Assembly: GCA_964035795.1 (NCBI GenBank)
Contig: OZ038320.1
Location: 29,537,160-29,601,159 of the forward strand
Length of the DNA stretch: 64,000 nucleotides
Direction of reading: 5' to 3'
From: Pterobdella sp. o SKG-2022
Taxonomy: Eukaryota; Annelida; Clitellata; Hirudinida; Piscicolidae
A program made the translations under genes and the position numbers. The notes under the pieces were generated by a model. That model was not told the DNA's origin. It made no database searches and worked only from the letters and a program-made list of their open reading frames with translations. This document shows, piece after piece, positions 60,823-64,000 of the stretch (the first letter of the stretch is position 1; each line of letters opens with the position of its first letter).

Positions 60823-63800
60823 GCATTGCGGAAAAGATAATCTAGTTAATTAGTTAATAGGCCTGAGTAAATACAAAAAAAAACTGCGAAAGAAAAATTA
60901 ATTTAAAGAAAACAAAAAAATTATTAATGAAATTTGAAAAATTAATAAAGGGAAGAGAAAATTGATGATAAATAACTTCGAAAAAATAAACATATATTCT
61001 ATATTTTTGACACAAGCTGAATATAGAAATGTTGAAAACTAAATTGTATTATGTGTCTTTATAGATATTATATTATGAATCATATAAATAACATTATATT
61101 TGAAACATTCATTTAAAACAAAATAAATATTTCTATTAATCAAAAATGAAAGAATTTAAAAATATTATTAACCTAAAAGGATAAAATAATAAAAAAATAA
61201 TATTGATAGACAAAAAAAGAAACAAAATAACGAAATGAAGAGTAACAAAAAATAATAATGGAATGGCAAAAAAAAATAATAAAAACGTCGTAAAAAAATA
61301 AAAACCAAGAAAAACACTTGAGCAATAAAAATAATTAATATTATTAATCTTGACCTATTAATTACCTTAATAAGCGTTAAATAACTAATGAAATTGAGGC
61401 CCAAGTGTTTGCATAGCACTCAGCGTATTCCACAAATATTCAGTATAAACGCACGGGTGTTACAAGTATTTTCCTATCAATCTATCCACAAAGTCAATAT
61501 ACATTAGCTTGCTATCATTCGATAGATACAATCTTCCCGTCACAACTAACTGCTTAGCACGTCATTAATTTATATCGTTGGTTATCATGATTTATGGATT
61601 ATTATTATTATTTTTATTTCTTTTTATTTATTTAATCTTTTTTTGATTTTTTCGTTTATATAATTGTTTCAACATTAATAATCACTTTTAACTCTTCCGT
61701 TGTCTGTTCTTTTTATTCTTCGTCTTCTTTTTTCTCATTCTTTTTACTCTTTTTCTCCATTTTCTTTTTTATCTTTTTTTTTGAAGTTTTTTCTTTTTTA
61801 TTTATCTCATTTTTTTCCTTTTTTTCGTTTTCTCTTTCTTCTATTATCATTCTCATCTTCTTCCTCCTCCTTCTGCTCATAGTGCAATAAATAAATTAAT
61901 CTCATCACGGCGCGATGACTCGTTAGCGTAATTGAGTTGAGAGTGTTTGGAAAGGTAACACTCCACTACCGAGTCAACAATGCCGCATGATTGGTGGCTT
62001 TTAATATATTGAAGTTTTAATGCATCCTGTATATAAATTAGATTTGATTGATTTCCACTGTCTATCATTATGTTGCTAGTATTTATGGGTAGTGATTATG
62101 ATTCATCAATTGAATTACCAAAGATTTTTTTCTACGTTAATCAGACAAACTTTAAAATCTGTTATATTGAGATATATATATATATATATAAATAAATAAA
62201 TAAATATATATATATATAAATATATAAATAAATAAAAATATATATATAACCATCTGACTAAATACTAGCCTTCAGCCTACACCACCATGAGTCTTTGTCA
62301 AAGACTATTCATAATGAATTTCAATATCTGAACTAGTTTTTTAAACATGATTTGGTATAGTCCCATTGGAAGCAAACCAAATTTTTAGTTCTTGTTTGAG
62401 CAAAAACTACCATGCATCCTCTTGTAATGAATATTTGAATGTTGGAAACATTACTTTTTGAAAATCTTTTTATCCTACCAGATTAGAAGTGAATATAAAA
62501 TAATGAAACAAGCTAATTCGTTAGGTTCAGCATTAATAAATCCAGTATATGAATTTTATTCCAACGATGAAACAGCGTCTATCGTGTTATCAATCAACAT
62601 CAACCACAAGAAATATCATAAAGACCACATCATCAGCACTTTGAACTATTCTGAGATGTTAAACATCATTGGAAAATTCAATAAAGAGTCTTTGAGTTTT
62701 TAAATAATGCTCCTTGATTGCCTACAAGCCTTCGGGTGTAATGATGAGATTAGAGGCGCTGTAATTTGTTCGATGAAGTCTCTTGAGCCATTGAATTTGT
62801 ATTTAGTGCTGTGTTCAGTTTTTTGTGTTCGTGGTGGGTATAATAAATGAAGATTTTGGTAGTTTGTGTATTGTAATTGAGAGTTTATAAGTTGTGGCTG
62901 AAGATTTTTTGAGATTTTATTTGGGTAATTTAGTTAAAACAACTATTCAGTTAAATTCTCATCATCACTTATAAGTTAAATGTTTATTAAAATTTTAATA
63001 TTTGTTTTATACAACCATTTTTAGGATGGAATCTTGACAATCCGGTAGACTTTCAAAAGGAAACTCTAAAAATTATAACTCGAATTCATTACAATAGATT
63101 TTTTTTGCTAAAAAAGTTTATTGCTAACACAGCCATTTATATAAAATTTAAAATTTGAAATCCTATACAGTTTCACCATCATCCTCTCTCGTCCAGCCCT
63201 TTCTTTCCTCCGATCTTTCCGATGACACTTTTGCAAGAAGGAAACAAAGGAGGAATAGAACCACCTTCACTCTACATCAGGTTTCGTGGAAAAATATTTT
63301 TCAGATTAGACAATTTGAATTCTTTTCTATTTAATTTATTGTCTATTAGTATTGATAATACTGTCAAAATGAGCAATAATAATCTGTTGCCTATGGAAAA
63401 CTGAACTTAAGCACTTTGTTTATTTATGGAATAATACAATAGACATATATATTCTTACTGACCACTTCACAACCCCTCTGACAGTTGGAAGAACTTGAAA
63501 AAGCCTTCACTCAGACCCACTATCCAGATGTGTTTACCAGGGAAGAACTTGCCATGAGAATCAGCTTGACAGAAGCTCGAGTGCAGGTTTGGAGTGGTTT
63601 GCAAAGGGGAAAATGGGGTTGGGGTGTTTTTTGTATGTACCTGGTACTATAAATAGAATACTTCAAATTTTTATTGTTTTCTAATGAGTTTTACTAGCCA
63701 CAATGAAACGAGTATATTTATGAACAATAAAAAATTTTATTAAGATACAAAGTAACTTTTCAAGTTATTGGTTTACATTATATGGTGTTAAAGATGTGTG

Positions 63801-64000
63801 AAATAAAGAATACTTGTTTCATTTATGAAACTCAGTTGATCTGTTCTTTATAGAAAAATAAATAACGGAGAATACGTGTTGACTTGTTTTTTACTTTCAA
63901 CAAGTTTCATCCATATTTTGATCAAACTTCATTTTTACACACTAAACGAAACGTAAATTAGTTGTATTCCATATTAATTTATTCTTCTCTTTGAAAAAAA
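57738..64000 (+). CDS. DRGX: DRGX-type paired-class homeobox transcription factor, 3' end outside the window
   Basis: Exon 1 starts at 57738 with [13 protein letters not shown], matching the conserved MFYFHCPP start of DRGX. It ends at 57777 (A|GTAGAC) or about 57816 (T|GTTAGT); both give the right phase. Exon 2, 63171-63280, encodes [20 protein letters not shown] plus Q. Exon 3, 63485-63586, encodes [34 protein letters not shown]. The exon then stops exactly where paired-class homeodomains carry a conserved intron (after helix 3 residue 46). The VWFQNRR exon lies beyond the right edge. [15 protein letters not shown] is the DRGX signature, distinguishing it from Arx/aristaless (no KQR) and Prrx. 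DRGX specifies sensory neurons in vertebrates and insects. The first intron of about 5.4 kb holds only simple repeats. Confidence 0.85.
60754..60820. repeat. Poly-C plus (CA)n microsatellite
   Basis: About twelve C residues followed by about 28 CA units in the first intron of the DRGX-type gene. Confidence 0.97.
62165..62250. repeat. TA / AAATA simple repeat
   Basis: Alternating TATATA and AAATAAATA blocks in the first intron of the DRGX-type gene. Confidence 0.85.

Larger units (their letters stand above)
57820..63170. other. Large first intron of the DRGX-type gene
   Basis: AT-rich. It contains a poly-C/(CA)n tract at 60754, an AT/AAAT simple tract at 62165-62245 and a pyrimidine-rich stretch at 61690-61870. 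The only open frame of note is 62503-62703, without recognised similarity. Regulatory elements may be present but I cannot identify them. Confidence 0.5.

Noticed and set aside
62458..62703. Plus-strand open frame in the large DRGX-type intron
   Set aside because: Somewhat coding-like composition, but no recognised domain. The DRGX exon 1 to exon 2 join is phase-consistent without it.

Overview
The window is eukaryotic and AT-rich. Nearly all of its genes are split by short-to-medium introns with GT/AG borders. Gene content is animal: PPM1D phosphatase, small Maf, KXD1, ELP6, a DRGX-type homeobox, a TBC1D2-like RabGAP, a fibrinogen-related lectin-like protein and an MBD protein. It also carries CR1/L2-like and I/Jockey-like LINEs, tRNA-derived SINEs and long Asn-rich coding stretches. 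I infer an invertebrate bilaterian, probably a lophotrochozoan (a leech-like annelid or a flatworm would fit the Asn-rich proteins and base composition). The species is not proven by anything I can see.

Layout. 1-4.3 kb: two abutting minus-strand LINEs. 4.3-6.2 kb: SINE-littered spacer. 6.2-11.3 kb (+): a secreted PAN/apple plus fibrinogen-domain protein whose introns hold LINE and SINE debris. 12.3-13.7 kb (+): a five-exon C2H2 plus FAR1/FLYWCH-like zinc-binding protein. 15.4-28.3 kb (+): a 17-exon TBC1D2-like gene (PH, coiled coil, TBC), with a large inverted-repeat element in intron 3. 29.9-32.4 kb (-): an almost intronless, frame-broken pair of overlapping ORFs with a 3' A-tract, which I cannot assign and which may be an endogenous viral element. 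34.7-38.8 kb (-): a five-exon gene with an N-terminal CABIT-like region and a roughly 1000-residue disordered tail. 39.5-45.2 kb (+): PPM1D/Wip1. 46.3-46.7 kb: a LINE fragment.

47.1-52.9 kb is a dense cluster: small Maf (+), ELP6 (-), KXD1 (+), MBD protein (-). ELP6 and KXD1 start 193 bp apart head to head. Maf and ELP6 stop codons lie 46 bp apart tail to tail, and KXD1 and the MBD gene are 107 bp apart tail to tail. 53-57.7 kb is gene-poor. From 57.7 kb the DRGX-type homeobox gene runs (+) off the right edge, with a 5.4-kb first intron full of simple repeats.

I assembled exon structures by hand from translated similarity plus GT/AG and phase consistency. For most of the multi-exon genes the summed exons form one uninterrupted reading frame, which is the main internal check. 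No alignment or transcript evidence was available. Roles are inferred from protein families. The genes do not form a pathway; the arrangement is ordinary metazoan gene neighbourhood plus mobile-element debris.
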